Shown: positions 33,377 to 43,080 of the stretch, in pieces
Layout: each line of letters opens with the position of its first letter
How positions within the stretch are numbered: position 1 is the first letter of the stretch
Assembly (NCBI RefSeq): GCF_900091525.1
Contig: NZ_FMCU01000002.1
Coordinates: 310,001-374,000 of the forward strand
Length of the DNA stretch: 64,000 bases
Source: Micromonospora matsumotoense
GTDB lineage: Bacteria > Actinomycetota > Actinomycetes > Mycobacteriales > Micromonosporaceae
Direction of reading: 5' to 3'
Program-made: the position numbers and the translations under genes
Notes under the pieces: generated by a model
Told to the model about the DNA's origin: nothing
Database searches by the model: none
What the model saw: only the letters and a program-made list of their open reading frames with translations

Positions 33377-35571
33377 CCGGCTCGGCGCAGGACGCCGGTT
33401 TCTCCATCACCCCGCCCCGCCCCGGCCGGCTGCCGCTGCGGGGGCGGGACGCACTGGTCGAGACGATCCTGCGGGCCGCCGAGCCACCGGCCGGGACGAC
33501 CCGCGCCCCCGAGGAGTCGGCCCAGATCCTCTGGGGACTGGGCGGCTGCGGCAAGAGCGCCACCGCCCTGGAGGTGGCCCGCCGGCTGGAGGCACGCGGT
33601 CGCCGGGTCTGGTGGATCTCGGCGAAGGACTCGGCCCGGGTCAGCGCCGGCATGCGTGAGGTCGCCGGCCAACTCCAGGCCCCGGAGAGCCAGCTCGACC
33701 TGGCCTGGGCGGGCAAGACCCGCAGCCCGGTGGAGCTGGTCTGGGCGCTGCTCAACGAGTCGGACCGGCCCTGGCTGCTGATCTTCGACAACGCCGACGA
33801 GCCGTCCCTGCTGGCCCCGCTCGACGGTCGGGTCGCCGAGGGCACCGGTTGGTTCCGGCAGCCGCGTACCCGCAACGGGCTCGTCCTGGTGACCACCCGG
33901 GACGGCCGGCAGGAGACCTGGGGCGACTGGTCCACCATGCACCCGGTCAAGGAGTTGTCCCCGCCGGACGCCGCCCAGGTGCTGATCGACCTGGCCGGCG
34001 ACGCGCCCGGCACCCCGGCCCAGGCGACCGGCCTGGCCACCCGGTTGAAGGGGCATCCGTTGGCCCTGCGCGGAGCGGGCACCTACCTCGCCGAGGCCAA
34101 CCGCATCCCGGTGGGCGGTGCCGGGGTCTCCATCCGCACCTACGACGGCTACCGGGAGGCCCTGGACCGCCGCTCGGCGGCCGGCACCACCCGCACCGTG
34201 TCGCAGGCGTTCGACCGGGCGGTGCGGCCGGTCGTGCAGTCCTGGGAGATGTCGCTGGACCTGCTCGCCGGGCGGGAACTGGCCCAGGCCCGCCCGGTGC
34301 TGCGGCTGCTGGCGTCGCTGGGGGACGCGCCCATCCCGTACCAGATCCTGCTGGACCCGGCCCGGCTGTCGGCGTCCCGGCTGATCGGCGAGATCGGCGA
34401 GGACCGGCTGCGCGAGGTGCTCCGGTCGCTGGCCGACTTCGCCCTGGTCGACCTCGGCGTGATCGAGTCGCTGCCGGTGCGGTCACCGGTCGCCCACGTG
34501 GTGACCCTGCACCCGCTGGTGCGTGAGCTGGTGCACGACCATCCCGACGTGATCGCCGACCGGGCCGCCTACCACGAGCTGGTGCTCACCCTGCTGGACG
34601 TGCTGCGGCTGCGGGACCCGGACCGGCCCCGGGAGGAGGAGTTCGACCCCGACGAGCCCGACAAGTGGGCCAGCTGGCACGTGCTGGCCCCGCCGACGAC
34701 CGGGGCGGTGCTGGCGTTCTTCGACGCGGGGGAGTTGCCGCGCACCGAGCCGGAACTGCTCACCACCGCGCTGGACCTGGCCCGGTTGATCGCCCGCTAC
34801 CTGCTGGCCGTCAGCCTGCCCGGTCAGGCCGAGATCTTCCTGGAGCGGTGCCTGGCCGCCTGCCGCCGGATCGGCCTGGACATGCGCGAGCGGGCGGTGC
34901 TGAGCCTGCGGCACGAGCGGTCCCGTGCGGCGTTGGAGCAGGGGCAGCTGACCTGGGCCGAGAAGGAGCTCCGGGAGATCATCCCGGCCCGCGAGGCGCT
35001 GCTCGGCCGGGAGCACCGCAACACCCTGGCCAGTCGGCACAAGCTCGCCCGGACCATCCTCGAACAGGGCCGGTGGGCCGACGCCGAGCAGGAGTTGCGG
35101 GACATCGTCCGGGCGGAGTTCCGGGTCCGCGGGCCGGAGGACCGGGACACCATGACCGCCCGGCACAGCCTGGCCGACGCGGTGGTCGCCCAGGGCCGGT
35201 ACGCCGAGGCCCGCGCCGAGCTGACCGAGATCCTGGAGATCCGGCTGCGGCACTGGGCCCCCGACCACCTCCAGACGCTGACCGTCCGGCACACCCTGGA
35301 CCGCTGCCGGTTGCTGGAGGGGCAGGCCGCCGAGGCCCTCGCCGACCTGCGGGCGATCCTCGCCACCGACACCGCCAAGCGGGAGGTTCAGCACCTCGGG
35401 ATGATCAATGCCCGGCACACCCTGGCCGAGGCGCTGATCGCCACCGGCGAACGGGTCGAGGCCGAGAAGGTCCTCGCCGCGGTCGTCGCCGACCGACGGC
35501 GCATCCTCGGCGACGACCACCCCGAGACGGTACGGGCGGAGGCGGGCCTGCGACAGCTACAGGGCGGATGA
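33373..35571 (+). CDS. STAND (NB-ARC-type) NTPase with C-terminal TPR repeats
   Basis: The 732-residue signal-transduction ATPase has a P-loop GLGGCGKS (Lys61) and Walker B WLLIFDNADE (about 134-143). The sensor-like VTTRDGRQETWG follows, then winged-helix and helical segments to about 470. At least five kinesin-light-chain-type TPRs lie at 480-725 (LREIIPAREALLGREHRNTL and similar). Such proteins oligomerise on ligand binding to trigger an effector. No effector domain precedes the NTPase, so the effector may be separate, for example the oxygenase encoded in the next, overlapping gene. The function in this organism is unknown. Confidence 0.88.
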   Translation: MTGSAQDAGFSITPPRPGRLPLRGRDALVETILRAAEPPAGTTRAPEESAQILWGLGGCGKSATALEVARRLEARGRRVWWISAKDSARVSAGMREVAGQLQAPESQLDLAWAGKTRSPVELVWALLNESDRPWLLIFDNADEPSLLAPLDGRVAEGTGWFRQPRTRNGLVLVTTRDGRQETWGDWSTMHPVKELSPPDAAQVLIDLAGDAPGTPAQATGLATRLKGHPLALRGAGTYLAEANRIPVGGAGVSIRTYDGYREALDRRSAAGTTRTVSQAFDRAVRPVVQSWEMSLDLLAGRELAQARPVLRLLASLGDAPIPYQILLDPARLSASRLIGEIGEDRLREVLRSLADFALVDLGVIESLPVRSPVAHVVTLHPLVRELVHDHPDVIADRAAYHELVLTLLDVLRLRDPDRPREEEFDPDEPDKWASWHVLAPPTTGAVLAFFDAGELPRTEPELLTTALDLARLIARYLLAVSLPGQAEIFLERCLAACRRIGLDMRERAVLSLRHERSRAALEQGQLTWAEKELREIIPAREALLGREHRNTLASRHKLARTILEQGRWADAEQELRDIVRAEFRVRGPEDRDTMTARHSLADAVVAQGRYAEARAELTEILEIRLRHWAPDHLQTLTVRHTLDRCRLLEGQAAEALADLRAILATDTAKREVQHLGMINARHTLAEALIATGERVEAEKVLAAVVADRRRILGDDHPETVRAEAGLRQLQGG

Positions 35572-36395
35572 GCACGGCCGTGCCGCAGCCGGCCCGACGA
35601 GGGAGTGACGTGAGCCAACACCTGCGCCGCAGCGACCGACTGACCCCCGGGTCGCTGCGGGAACTCGCCACCGGGGAGATCGACCTCATCTGGCACCGGG
35701 AGTACTACCCGCCGGCCGAGTGCGACGCCGCGCTGCCCCGGGTGGTGGCCGCCGTCGATGCGGCGAACTTCTCCCTCACCAAGGAGTTCACCAGCGTCGG
35801 GACGTCGATGGGGCAGGTCGCCAACGGCGGTGAGGTGGTCCGCCGCTACCTCGACGACGCCCCGGCGACGACCCGGCTGATCCGGCACGAGGTGTTCGCC
35901 GGTCGGCAGTCGCCCACCGACCTGATCCGGCTCGACCTCGACGAGATGTGGCCGGCCGGTGCGACGGTCGGCCGGCACGAGGGGCGGATGATGCTGCCCG
36001 GGGTGCTGCGCCGGATGACCCCCGGTGGCCGGGGCCGCCCGCACATCGACCGCCGGCAGATCCCGCTGCTGGACACCTACCGGCTGCGGCGGCGGCTCGG
36101 GGTGAACATCTACCTGGAGGTCCCGACGCCCGGCGCCGGCGGGGAGATCGACTTCTGGGGGCACCTGGGCGAGGAGGAGTTCGTCGCGCTCAAGACCGAC
36201 CCGTTCGATTACGGCCTCGAACCGGAGCAGGTCGGGCCGCCGCACGACACGGTGCTGCCCGGCAAGGGTGACCTGGTGATGTTCGAGGCGGGGCGGATGC
36301 ACGGGGTGCGGGAGGTGCGCGAGGGCTGCCGGACCTCCGCCGCCTGCTTCGTCGGGGTACGCGACCGGGCCGACCCGCTGCTGCTGTTCGCCTGA
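35568..36395 (+). CDS. 2-oxoglutarate/Fe(II)-dependent oxygenase-like protein
   Basis: The 275-residue double-stranded beta-helix protein carries the iron triad: His159-x-Asp161 (RPHIDRRQ) and a distal His245 (GRMHGVREV), with Arg255 placed to bind 2-oxoglutarate. The N-terminal third is family specific (KEFTSVGTSMGQVANGGE). It probably hydroxylates a protein or small molecule; the substrate is unknown. The ATG overlaps the STAND NTPase stop (ATGA). A GTG at 35610 with AGGGAG upstream is an alternative start. A hairpin terminator follows. Confidence 0.85.
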   Translation: MSTAVPQPARRGSDVSQHLRRSDRLTPGSLRELATGEIDLIWHREYYPPAECDAALPRVVAAVDAANFSLTKEFTSVGTSMGQVANGGEVVRRYLDDAPATTRLIRHEVFAGRQSPTDLIRLDLDEMWPAGATVGRHEGRMMLPGVLRRMTPGGRGRPHIDRRQIPLLDTYRLRRRLGVNIYLEVPTPGAGGEIDFWGHLGEEEFVALKTDPFDYGLEPEQVGPPHDTVLPGKGDLVMFEAGRMHGVREVREGCRTSAACFVGVRDRADPLLLFA

Positions 36396-36396
36396 C

Positions 36397-36422
36397 GGGC
36401 CGTCCGGGCGTTGCCACGGCCC
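36397..36422 (+). terminator. Hairpin terminator after the oxygenase gene
   Basis: Arms GGGCCGT (36397-36403) and ACGGCCC (36416-36422) begin 2 bp after the stop. The remaining 220 bp to ureA show GC-rich sequence without other clear signals. Confidence 0.55.
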
Positions 36423-36645
36423 GGGGTGATCCTCTACGGTCGGTCCAGCGGTTGGCGGTGCGGTCCTACCCAACCACCACCGCCGAGCGGCCCCGTGGCG
36501 GGCCGGGGCCGGTGGGGCCCCGGGACGCCCCGCCGGTGGCCCGACGGCGGTCCCGTGTGTCCTCCTACCCCCTCGCCGGTCTGCGCCCTTTGCCGCGTTC
36601 GGAGTCGGTACGGTGGGAAACACGCCGAGCCGCCCGGGAGATCCC

Positions 36646-36948
36646 GTGTTCCTCACGCCCCACGAGCAGGACCGCCTGCTCGTCCACGTCGCTGCGGACG
36701 TCGCCCGTCGACGACGCGAGCGCGGACTGCGCCTCAACTACCCCGAAGCCGTCGCCCTGATCACCGCCTTCCTGCTGGAGGGCGCCCGGGACGGCCGGAC
36801 GGTCACCGACCTGATGGCCGCCGGCCGGACCGTGCTCAGCCGCGACGACGTGCTCGACGGAATCCCCGAGATGCTGGGGGAGGTGCAGGTGGAGGCGACG
36901 TTCCCGGACGGCACCAAGCTGGTGACGGTGCACCACCCGATCCCGTGA
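36646..36948 (+). CDS. ureA: Urease subunit gamma UreA
   Basis: The 100-residue gamma subunit of the nickel enzyme urease begins [20 protein letters not shown]. It contains [21 protein letters not shown] and TVHHPIP, all diagnostic. The GTG at 36646 has CGGGAG eight bases upstream; an ATG-like start further upstream would add a non-conserved segment. The stop overlaps the ureB start. It is the first gene of ureABCFGD. Confidence 0.97.
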   Translation: MFLTPHEQDRLLVHVAADVARRRRERGLRLNYPEAVALITAFLLEGARDGRTVTDLMAAGRTVLSRDDVLDGIPEMLGEVQVEATFPDGTKLVTVHHPIP

Positions 36949-37310
36949 TCCCCGGGGAGATCCTGCCCGGCGACGGCCCGGTCGAGATCAACGCGGGCCG
37001 CCCGGTGACCACCCTGCTGGTGGTCAACACCGCCGACCGGCCGATCCAGGTCGGCTCGCACTACCACTTCGCCGAGACCAACCCGGGGCTGCGCTTCGAC
37101 CGCGACGCCGCGTACGGGCAGCGACTCGCCGTACCGGCGGGGACGTCGGTGCGGTTCGAGCCGGGGGTCAGCCGCACCGTCGACCTGGTGCCGCTGGGCG
37201 GCGCCCGGATCGTGCCCGGGTTGCGCGGCGAGGTCGCCGGCCCGCTCGACCGGGAGCCGAGCCGACCCGCCGGGCAGCCCGGCCCGCGTGACAGGGAGGC
37301 CGGCCGGTGA
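36945..37310 (+). CDS. ureB: Urease subunit beta UreB
   Basis: The 121-residue structural beta subunit shows the family motifs [30 protein letters not shown], and [17 protein letters not shown]. It starts with a GTG that overlaps the ureA stop (GTGA) and ends overlapping ureC. The C-terminal extension (about 20 residues, Pro/Arg-rich) is variable in the family. Confidence 0.97.
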   Translation: MIPGEILPGDGPVEINAGRPVTTLLVVNTADRPIQVGSHYHFAETNPGLRFDRDAAYGQRLAVPAGTSVRFEPGVSRTVDLVPLGGARIVPGLRGEVAGPLDREPSRPAGQPGPRDREAGR

Positions 37311-39010
37311 GCACCGTGGACCGGCGGCGCTACGCCGACCTGTACGGCCCGACCGCCGGCGACCGGATCCGGTTGGCCGACACCGACCTGCTGATCGAGG
37401 TGGAGGTCGACCACTGCGTCGGCGGGGACGAGGCGGTCTTCGGCGGCGGCAAGGTGATCCGCGAGTCGATGGGCCAGTCCCGGGCCACCCGGGCCGAGGG
37501 CGCCCTGGACACGGTGATCACCGGCGCGGTGGTGCTGGACCACTGGGGGGTGGTGAAGGCCGACGTCGGGCTGCGCGACGGCCGGATCGTGGCGCTGGGC
37601 CGGGCCGGCAACCCGGACACCATGCCCGGCGTCCACCCCGACCTGGTGATCGGTCCGTCGACCGAGGTGATCGCGGGCAACGGGCGGATCCTCACCGCCG
37701 GGGCGGTGGACACCCACGTGCACCTCATCTGCCCGCAGATCGTCACCGAGGCGCTCACCTCGGGGATCACCACCCTGGTCGGCGGGGGCACCGGCCCGGC
37801 CGAAGGCACCCGGGCCACCACGGTCACCCCGAACGCCTGGCACCTGGCCCGGATGCACGAGGCACTGGACGCCTTCCCGGTGAACGTGCTGCTGCTGGGC
37901 AAGGGCAACACGGTCTCCACCGAGGCGCTGTGGGAGCAGTTGCGGGCCGGCGCGGGCGGGTTCAAGCTGCACGAGGACTGGGGGACCACCCCGGCGGCGA
38001 TCGACGCCTGCCTGCGGGTCGCCGACGCGTCCGGGGTGCAGGTCTCCATCCACACCGACACCCTCAACGAGGCCGGCTTCGTGGCCGACACGCTGCGCGC
38101 GATCGCCGGCCGGGCGATCCACTCGTACCACACCGAGGGGGCGGGGGGCGGGCACGCGCCGGACATCATCACGGTGGCCGGGGAGCCGAACGTGCTGCCG
38201 TCGTCGACGAACCCGACCCGCCCGTACACCCGCAACACCCTCGCCGAGCACCTCGACATGCTGATGGTCTGCCACCACCTCAACCCGTCGGTGCCGGAGG
38301 ACCTGGCCTTTGCGGAGAGCCGGATCCGGCCGTCCACGATGGCCGCCGAGGACCTGCTGCACGACCTCGGCGCGATCTCCATCATCGGCTCCGACTCGCA
38401 GGCGATGGGGCGGGTCGGCGAGGTGATCACCCGGACCTGGCAGAGCGCCCACGTGATGAAGCGGCGGGTGGGCGCGCTGCCCGGCGACGGCCCGGCCGAC
38501 AACCACCGGGCCCGCCGCTACGTGGCGAAGTACACCATCTGCGCGGCGATGGCCAACGGCCTGGAAGGCGAGATCGGCTCGGTGGAGCCCGGCAAGCTCG
38601 CCGATCTGGTGCTCTGGGACCCGGCGTTCTTCGGCGTCCGCCCGCACCTGGTGATCAAGGGCGGGATGATCGCGTACGCGCAGATGGGTGACGCGAACGC
38701 CTCCATCCCCACCCCGCAGCCGATGCTGCCGAGGCCGATGTTCGGCGCGTACGGCGTGGTGCCCGCCGCGACCAGCGTGGCGTTCGTGGCGCCGGCGGCG
38801 TTGGAGGCGGGCCTGCGCCTGGACGTGCGTCGTCCGCTGGTCCCGGTGGCCGACGTGCGGTCGCGGGGCAAGGCGGACCTGCCGGAGAACGGGGCGCTGC
38901 CGCGCATCGAGGTCGACCCGGACACCTTCACCGTCCGCATCGACGGGGTGGTGGTCGACCCGGAGCCGGTGTCCGAGCTGCCCATGGCCCAGCGGTACCA
39001 CCTCTTCTGA
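37307..39010 (+). CDS. ureC: Urease subunit alpha UreC
   Basis: This is the catalytic subunit hydrolysing urea to ammonia and carbamate. The 567-residue amidohydrolase has the nickel ligands: DTHVHL (His-x-His), the carbamylated Lys in FKLHEDWG, His residues in SIHTDTLNE and [12 protein letters not shown], and the Asp in GSDSQAMGR. The flap Cys is in MVCHHLNPS. All key residues are present, so it should be active if nickel is loaded by UreD/F/G. It is translationally coupled on both sides. Confidence 0.98.
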   Translation: MSTVDRRRYADLYGPTAGDRIRLADTDLLIEVEVDHCVGGDEAVFGGGKVIRESMGQSRATRAEGALDTVITGAVVLDHWGVVKADVGLRDGRIVALGRAGNPDTMPGVHPDLVIGPSTEVIAGNGRILTAGAVDTHVHLICPQIVTEALTSGITTLVGGGTGPAEGTRATTVTPNAWHLARMHEALDAFPVNVLLLGKGNTVSTEALWEQLRAGAGGFKLHEDWGTTPAAIDACLRVADASGVQVSIHTDTLNEAGFVADTLRAIAGRAIHSYHTEGAGGGHAPDIITVAGEPNVLPSSTNPTRPYTRNTLAEHLDMLMVCHHLNPSVPEDLAFAESRIRPSTMAAEDLLHDLGAISIIGSDSQAMGRVGEVITRTWQSAHVMKRRVGALPGDGPADNHRARRYVAKYTICAAMANGLEGEIGSVEPGKLADLVLWDPAFFGVRPHLVIKGGMIAYAQMGDANASIPTPQPMLPRPMFGAYGVVPAATSVAFVAPAALEAGLRLDVRRPLVPVADVRSRGKADLPENGALPRIEVDPDTFTVRIDGVVVDPEPVSELPMAQRYHLF

Positions 39011-39693
39011 TGACCCCGTCGAGCATGGTACTGCTGCTGGCCGACGGCAGGTTCCCCGCCGGGGCGCACGCCCACTCCGGCGGGTTGGAAGCCGCGGTGG
39101 CGGCCGGCCTGGTCACCGATCCGGCCACCCTGGGCGAGTTCCTGCGCGGCCGGTTGGCCACCGGCGGACTGGTCGCCGCCGCGTTCGCGGTGGCGGCGCA
39201 CCGGGCCGCCGGGGTGGTCGACCGTCGGTCCACGTTGGCCCGGCTGGACGCCGAACTGGACGCCCGGACCGCCGCACCGGCGCTGCGGGCGGTGTCCCGC
39301 CGGCAGGGCCGGGCCCTGCTGCGGGCCGGCCGGGAACTCTGGCCGACCGGCGGGTTCGAGGCCCTGCCCGCCGGCCCGCCCGGCCCGCACCAGCCGCTGG
39401 TGCTCGGCCTGGTCGCGGCCGCCGCCGACCTGGACCCGGTGGCGGTGGCCACCATCGCCGCGTACGGGTCGATGACCGGCCCGGCCAGCGCGGCGGTGCG
39501 GCTGCTCGGGCTCGACCCGTACCGGGTGCACGCGGTGCTGGCGGCGCTGGCCGCCGACTGCGACGCCACGGCGGCCCGTGCGGTCGCCACCGCTGCCGAT
39601 CCACCCGAGCGGTTGCCGGCCCCGGCCGCCCCGCTCACCGACATCCACGCCGAAGTCCACACCACCTGGGAGGTGCGTCTCTTTGCGTCCTGA
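39010..39693 (+). CDS. ureF: Urease accessory protein UreF
   Basis: The 227-residue all-helical chaperone has [20 protein letters not shown] at the start and [19 protein letters not shown] near the end. UreF bridges UreD and UreG in nickel loading and acts as a fidelity checkpoint for GTP hydrolysis. The ATG overlaps the ureC stop, and it ends 11 bp inside the likely ureG start. Confidence 0.93.
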   Translation: MTPSSMVLLLADGRFPAGAHAHSGGLEAAVAAGLVTDPATLGEFLRGRLATGGLVAAAFAVAAHRAAGVVDRRSTLARLDAELDARTAAPALRAVSRRQGRALLRAGRELWPTGGFEALPAGPPGPHQPLVLGLVAAAADLDPVAVATIAAYGSMTGPASAAVRLLGLDPYRVHAVLAALAADCDATAARAVATAADPPERLPAPAAPLTDIHAEVHTTWEVRLFAS

Positions 39694-40420
39694 ATCCGTG
39701 TCGCCGACCCCGCACGAGCCGGTCCCGCACGACGAGACCGTGCCACACACCCACCCCGAGCCGGGGGTCGACCCGCACGCCCCGCTACCGTCCACCGTCC
39801 GCCCGCTGCGCGTGGGCATCGGCGGGCCGGTCGGATCGGGCAAGACCGCCCTGGTCGCGGCGCTGTGCCGGGCCTTCGCCGACGAGCTGCGCCTGGGCGT
39901 GGTGACCAACGACATCTACACCACCGAGGACGCCGACTTCCTGCGCCGGGCCGGGGTGCTCGACCCGGCGCGGATCCGGGCGGTGGAGACCGGCTGCTGC
40001 CCGCACACCGCGATCCGCGACGACATCGGCGCGAACCTGGACGCCATCGACGAACTGGTCGACGGGGTCGGGCCGCTGGACCTGGTGCTGGTGGAGAGCG
40101 GCGGGGACAACCTCACCGCCACGTTCAGCCGGGGGCTGGTCGACCGGCAGATCTTCGTGGTCGACGTCGCCGGTGGGGACAAGGTCCCCCGCAAGGGCGG
40201 CCCCGGGGTGACCGCCGCCGACCTGCTGGTCATCAACAAGACCGACCTGGCGCCGATGGTGCGCGCCGACCTGTCGGTGATGGACCGCGACGCCCGCGCC
40301 CGGCGGGGTGACCTGCCGACGGTGTTCCTGTCCATCGTGGTCGACCCGTTGGCATCCGCGGTGGCCGACTGGGTCCGCCACGAGCTGGCGCACCACCGTG
40401 GCCGGCTGGCCGTCGGCTGA
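39683..40420 (+). CDS. ureG: Urease accessory GTPase UreG with His-rich N-terminus
   Basis: The 245-residue SIMIBI GTPase has P-loop GGPVGSGKT, the Cys-Pro-His metal motif [11 protein letters not shown], and NKTDL for guanine. It delivers nickel to urease. The TTG at 39683 was chosen because GGGAGG lies eight bases upstream; a GTG at 39698 is the alternative. Before the GTPase core is a His-rich stretch ([17 protein letters not shown] and more), probably binding nickel, which could compensate for the absence of ureE. Confidence 0.92.
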   Translation: MRPESVSPTPHEPVPHDETVPHTHPEPGVDPHAPLPSTVRPLRVGIGGPVGSGKTALVAALCRAFADELRLGVVTNDIYTTEDADFLRRAGVLDPARIRAVETGCCPHTAIRDDIGANLDAIDELVDGVGPLDLVLVESGGDNLTATFSRGLVDRQIFVVDVAGGDKVPRKGGPGVTAADLLVINKTDLAPMVRADLSVMDRDARARRGDLPTVFLSIVVDPLASAVADWVRHELAHHRGRLAVG

Positions 40421-41310
40421 TGCGCGCGGTCGCCCGGTTGGTGGCGGTGGCCGACGGCAGGGGCGGCACCGTGCTGCGCGAACTGCGCGGGGAGTCGCCG
40501 CTGCTGCTGCGGCAGGCCGCCGCCGAGGACGGCGTCGCCACGGTGTACGTCGTCGGCGGTGCGGCCGGCCCGTTGGCCGGTGACGACCTGCGGTTGACGG
40601 TCGAGGTGGGGCCGGGGGCGGCGGTGCGGGTGCGTACCGTCGCCGCCTCGGTGGCCCTGCCCGGCCGGCCGGGGGCGGTCTCCCGGATGCGGGTGGAGGC
40701 GGTGGTGGGCGTCGCCGGCACCCTGCACTGGCTGCCGGAGCAGTTGGTGGCGGCGGCCGGCGGCGACCACGTCGCCGAGTCCCGGGTGGAGTTGGCCGAG
40801 GGCGCCCGGCTGACCTGGCGTGAGGAACTCGTCTGCGGCCGGTACGGCGAGTCCGCCGGCAACGCCGTGCTGGCCACCTCGGTCGACTACGCCGGTCGGC
40901 CGCTGCTGCGGCAGTCCCTGGCGGTCGGCCCGGCGGCACCGGGCTGGGCCGGGCCGGCGGTGCTCGGCGGGGCGACGGCGACCGGCTCGCTGCTGGTGGT
41001 CGACCCGGACCGCCGGCCCGGACCGGCCGAGGTGGAGGCCGTCGGCGGGGCAGCCCGGGGCCGGGTCCTCCAGACCCCTGGGGGCGCGCTGGCCGCCTGG
41101 CTGCCGCTGACCGGTGGCCCGGCCGACCTGCTCACCGCCACCGCCGCCGATGCGCACACCCTGCGTGTCCTGCTCAGTGCCCCCGCCGGGGGCGGTGTCG
41201 GCCCGGTGGGGGGCGCGGCGGCCGGCCCGTTGCCCGTCACCACCGTGACGGCCCCTCGCCCGGGGGCCGCCGCGGGCACCGCGCGGGTGGACGCCGTCGG
41301 CCGCCGCTGA
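40420..41310 (+). CDS. ureD: Urease accessory protein UreD
   Basis: The 296-residue scaffold binds the urease apoprotein and passes nickel from UreF/UreG. Beta-helix motifs of the family are present (GESPLLLRQA, VYVVGGAAGPLAGDDL, LHWLPEQLVAAAGGDH). The ATG overlaps the ureG stop. It ends the urease operon; the downstream MarR gene is convergent. Confidence 0.93.
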   Translation: MRAVARLVAVADGRGGTVLRELRGESPLLLRQAAAEDGVATVYVVGGAAGPLAGDDLRLTVEVGPGAAVRVRTVAASVALPGRPGAVSRMRVEAVVGVAGTLHWLPEQLVAAAGGDHVAESRVELAEGARLTWREELVCGRYGESAGNAVLATSVDYAGRPLLRQSLAVGPAAPGWAGPAVLGGATATGSLLVVDPDRRPGPAEVEAVGGAARGRVLQTPGGALAAWLPLTGGPADLLTATAADAHTLRVLLSAPAGGGVGPVGGAAAGPLPVTTVTAPRPGAAAGTARVDAVGRR

Positions 41311-41332
41311 GCTGTGGCTGCGGGTCGCCCGG

Positions 41333-41773
41333 TCAGCCGGCCCGGACCGGGCGGCGGCGCGGGTCGAGCCGGGCGACCAGGCCGACGAGCTGACCGGTCA
41401 GCGCCGCGTCGTCGATGATGCCGGTCAGCTCGGCCCGGACCAGGGCGTCGACGCGTTCGTGTTCGCGGCGGCCCCGGGGGGTGAGGTAGGCCCGGATGCG
41501 TCGCCGGTCGAACGGGTCGATCCGACGGTGCACCAGGTTCTGGTCGACGAGTTGGTCGACGATCTTCGTGAGGGTGCCCGGCGGCAGCGACTCCTCGGTG
41601 GAGACCTCGCTCATCGGATGGCCCTGCCCGTCGGCGAGGCGGCACAGCACCCGCCACGCCTCGACGGTGAGCCCCTCGGTGGCGAGCACCGCGCCGACCC
41701 GCCGGGCGAGCAGTCGTTCGGCGCGGGTGAGCGCGCGCATCAGGTCGACGGGCGTTGCGGGATCGTCGGCCAT
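41333..41773 (-). CDS. MarR-family transcriptional regulator
   Basis: The 146-residue winged-helix protein has AWRVLCRLADGQGHPMSEVS, SLPPGTLTKIVDQLVDQNLV as recognition helix, and the wing IDPFDRRRIRAYLTPRG. The ATG at 41773 has GGGGAGAG upstream, whereas the upstream ATG at 41800 has none. It is divergent from the AmiC-like gene, with TTCGGT/ACCGAA half-sites in the gap, so it probably controls that gene and perhaps the urea block. Confidence 0.92.
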   Translation of the reverse strand: MADDPATPVDLMRALTRAERLLARRVGAVLATEGLTVEAWRVLCRLADGQGHPMSEVSTEESLPPGTLTKIVDQLVDQNLVHRRIDPFDRRRIRAYLTPRGRREHERVDALVRAELTGIIDDAALTGQLVGLVARLDPRRRPVRAG

Positions 41774-41784
41774 GTCTCTCCCCG

Positions 41785-41826
41785 TTCGGTGGGTTGCCAT
41801 GTTACCGAAGCGTCCCGGTTTTCGGT
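41785..41826. promoter_or_regulatory. Candidate MarR operator: three TTCGGT/ACCGAA half-sites
   Basis: TTCGGT (41785-41790), ACCGAA (41804-41809) and TTCGGT (41821-41826) form two overlapping inverted repeats in the 95-bp gap between the MarR gene and the AmiC-like gene. Confidence 0.45.
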
Positions 41827-41868
41827 CGGGTCTGGTGGCCCGCCAGGGTTGCCGGCAATCATGTCAGC

Positions 41869-43008
41869 ATGTCCGTGCCGGTGCCGGGTCCCCACGGTGT
41901 GCCGGAGCCGTTCCCCCGGTCGGGCGGCACGACCGGCGCAGCGCCCTGGCTGACCGTCGACCGGTCGGTGGTCAGTGTCGCGCTGGTCTTTCCGATGCGG
42001 GGCCCCGCCGGCATGTTCGGCCCCACCTGTGAGCTGTGTGCCCAGTTGGCCGTGGAGGAGGTCAACCGGGCCGGCGGGGTGCTCGGCCGGGAGTTGCGGC
42101 TGGTGCCGGTCGACGGCGGGGCGCCACCGGCGCAGGTCGCCGCCGAGGTGGAGGCACTGGTCTCGACCGGTGCGGTGCAGGGGGTCACCGGCTGGCACAT
42201 CTCCTCGGTCCGGCAGGCGGTGGCACCCCGCATCGCGCACCGGGTGCCGTATGTCTACACCGCCCTGTACGAGGGCGGGGAGCGTACCGAGGGGGTCTTT
42301 CTGACCAGCGAGACACCCGATGCGCAGCTCTGGCCGGCGATGCGGCTGCTCGCCCGGGAGCAGGGCGTACGCCGCTGGTACGTGGTGGGCAACGACTACG
42401 TCTGGCCGCGCCGGACCGCGCGGGCCGCCCAGCGGTACGCCCGGGACAGCGGTGCGCGGGTGTGCGGGCGGGCGTTCCTGCCGTTGGGTACCGAGGACTT
42501 CGGGCCGGTGCTGCGGGAGGTCGAACGGGCCGAGGCCGACGCGGTGCTGATGCTGCTCGTCGGGGCCGACGCGGTCCGGTTCAACCGGGCCTTCGGTCGG
42601 TCCGCACTGGACCAGCGGTGCCTGCGGTTGAGCACCCTGATGGACGAGAACATGCTGCTGGCCAGCGGGATCGGCGGCACCCGCCGACTGTTCAGCACGG
42701 CGGGTTTCTTCGCCGGCCTGGTCACCCGGGAGAACCTGGATTTCCACGGGGCGTTCGCCCGCCGCTTCGGGGTGGACGCGCCGCCGCTGGGCAGCCTGGG
42801 GGAGTCCTGCTACGAGGGCGTGATGCTGCTCGCCGCCCTGATCGCCCGGGCCCGCACCCTGGACGTCCGGGCGATCGGCGCGGCGGCCGACGCGGTCACC
42901 TACCACGGCCCCCGCGGCGAGCTGCACCTGCGCCACCGCCACGTCCGCCAACGCATCTACCTCGCCGAAGCCGACGGCCTCGACTTCACCGTCCTCTCCC
43001 AACTCTGA
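41869..43008 (+). CDS. AmiC/UrtA-like amide/urea-binding protein without signal peptide
   Basis: The 379-residue type I periplasmic-binding-fold protein resembles UrtA and AmiC: VALVFPMRGPAGMFGPTCEL, EVNRAGGVLGRELRLVPVDG, GWHISSVRQAVAPR, VVGNDYVWPRRTARAAQRY. It has no hydrophobic signal or lipobox, in contrast to UrtA at 43.6 kb, so it is predicted to be cytoplasmic. Pseudomonas AmiC has the same fold and acts as a ligand sensor that controls an ANTAR antiterminator. A regulatory role in urea or amide sensing is therefore likely but unproven. The ATG at 41869 is the only plausible start. Confidence 0.85.
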   Translation: MSVPVPGPHGVPEPFPRSGGTTGAAPWLTVDRSVVSVALVFPMRGPAGMFGPTCELCAQLAVEEVNRAGGVLGRELRLVPVDGGAPPAQVAAEVEALVSTGAVQGVTGWHISSVRQAVAPRIAHRVPYVYTALYEGGERTEGVFLTSETPDAQLWPAMRLLAREQGVRRWYVVGNDYVWPRRTARAAQRYARDSGARVCGRAFLPLGTEDFGPVLREVERAEADAVLMLLVGADAVRFNRAFGRSALDQRCLRLSTLMDENMLLASGIGGTRRLFSTAGFFAGLVTRENLDFHGAFARRFGVDAPPLGSLGESCYEGVMLLAALIARARTLDVRAIGAAADAVTYHGPRGELHLRHRHVRQRIYLAEADGLDFTVLSQL

Positions 43009-43080
43009 CCCCCGCCGCCGCCGCCGCCGCCGCCCCCGCCCCCGCCCCCGCCCCCGCCCCCGCCCCGCCCGTCCCGCCCC
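43009..43080. repeat. Low-complexity CCG / CCCCCG tract
   Basis: Immediately after the AmiC-like stop come about seven CCG triplets, then four CCCCCG hexamers and C-rich sequence. It is simple-sequence DNA, likely length-variable. Confidence 0.8.
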
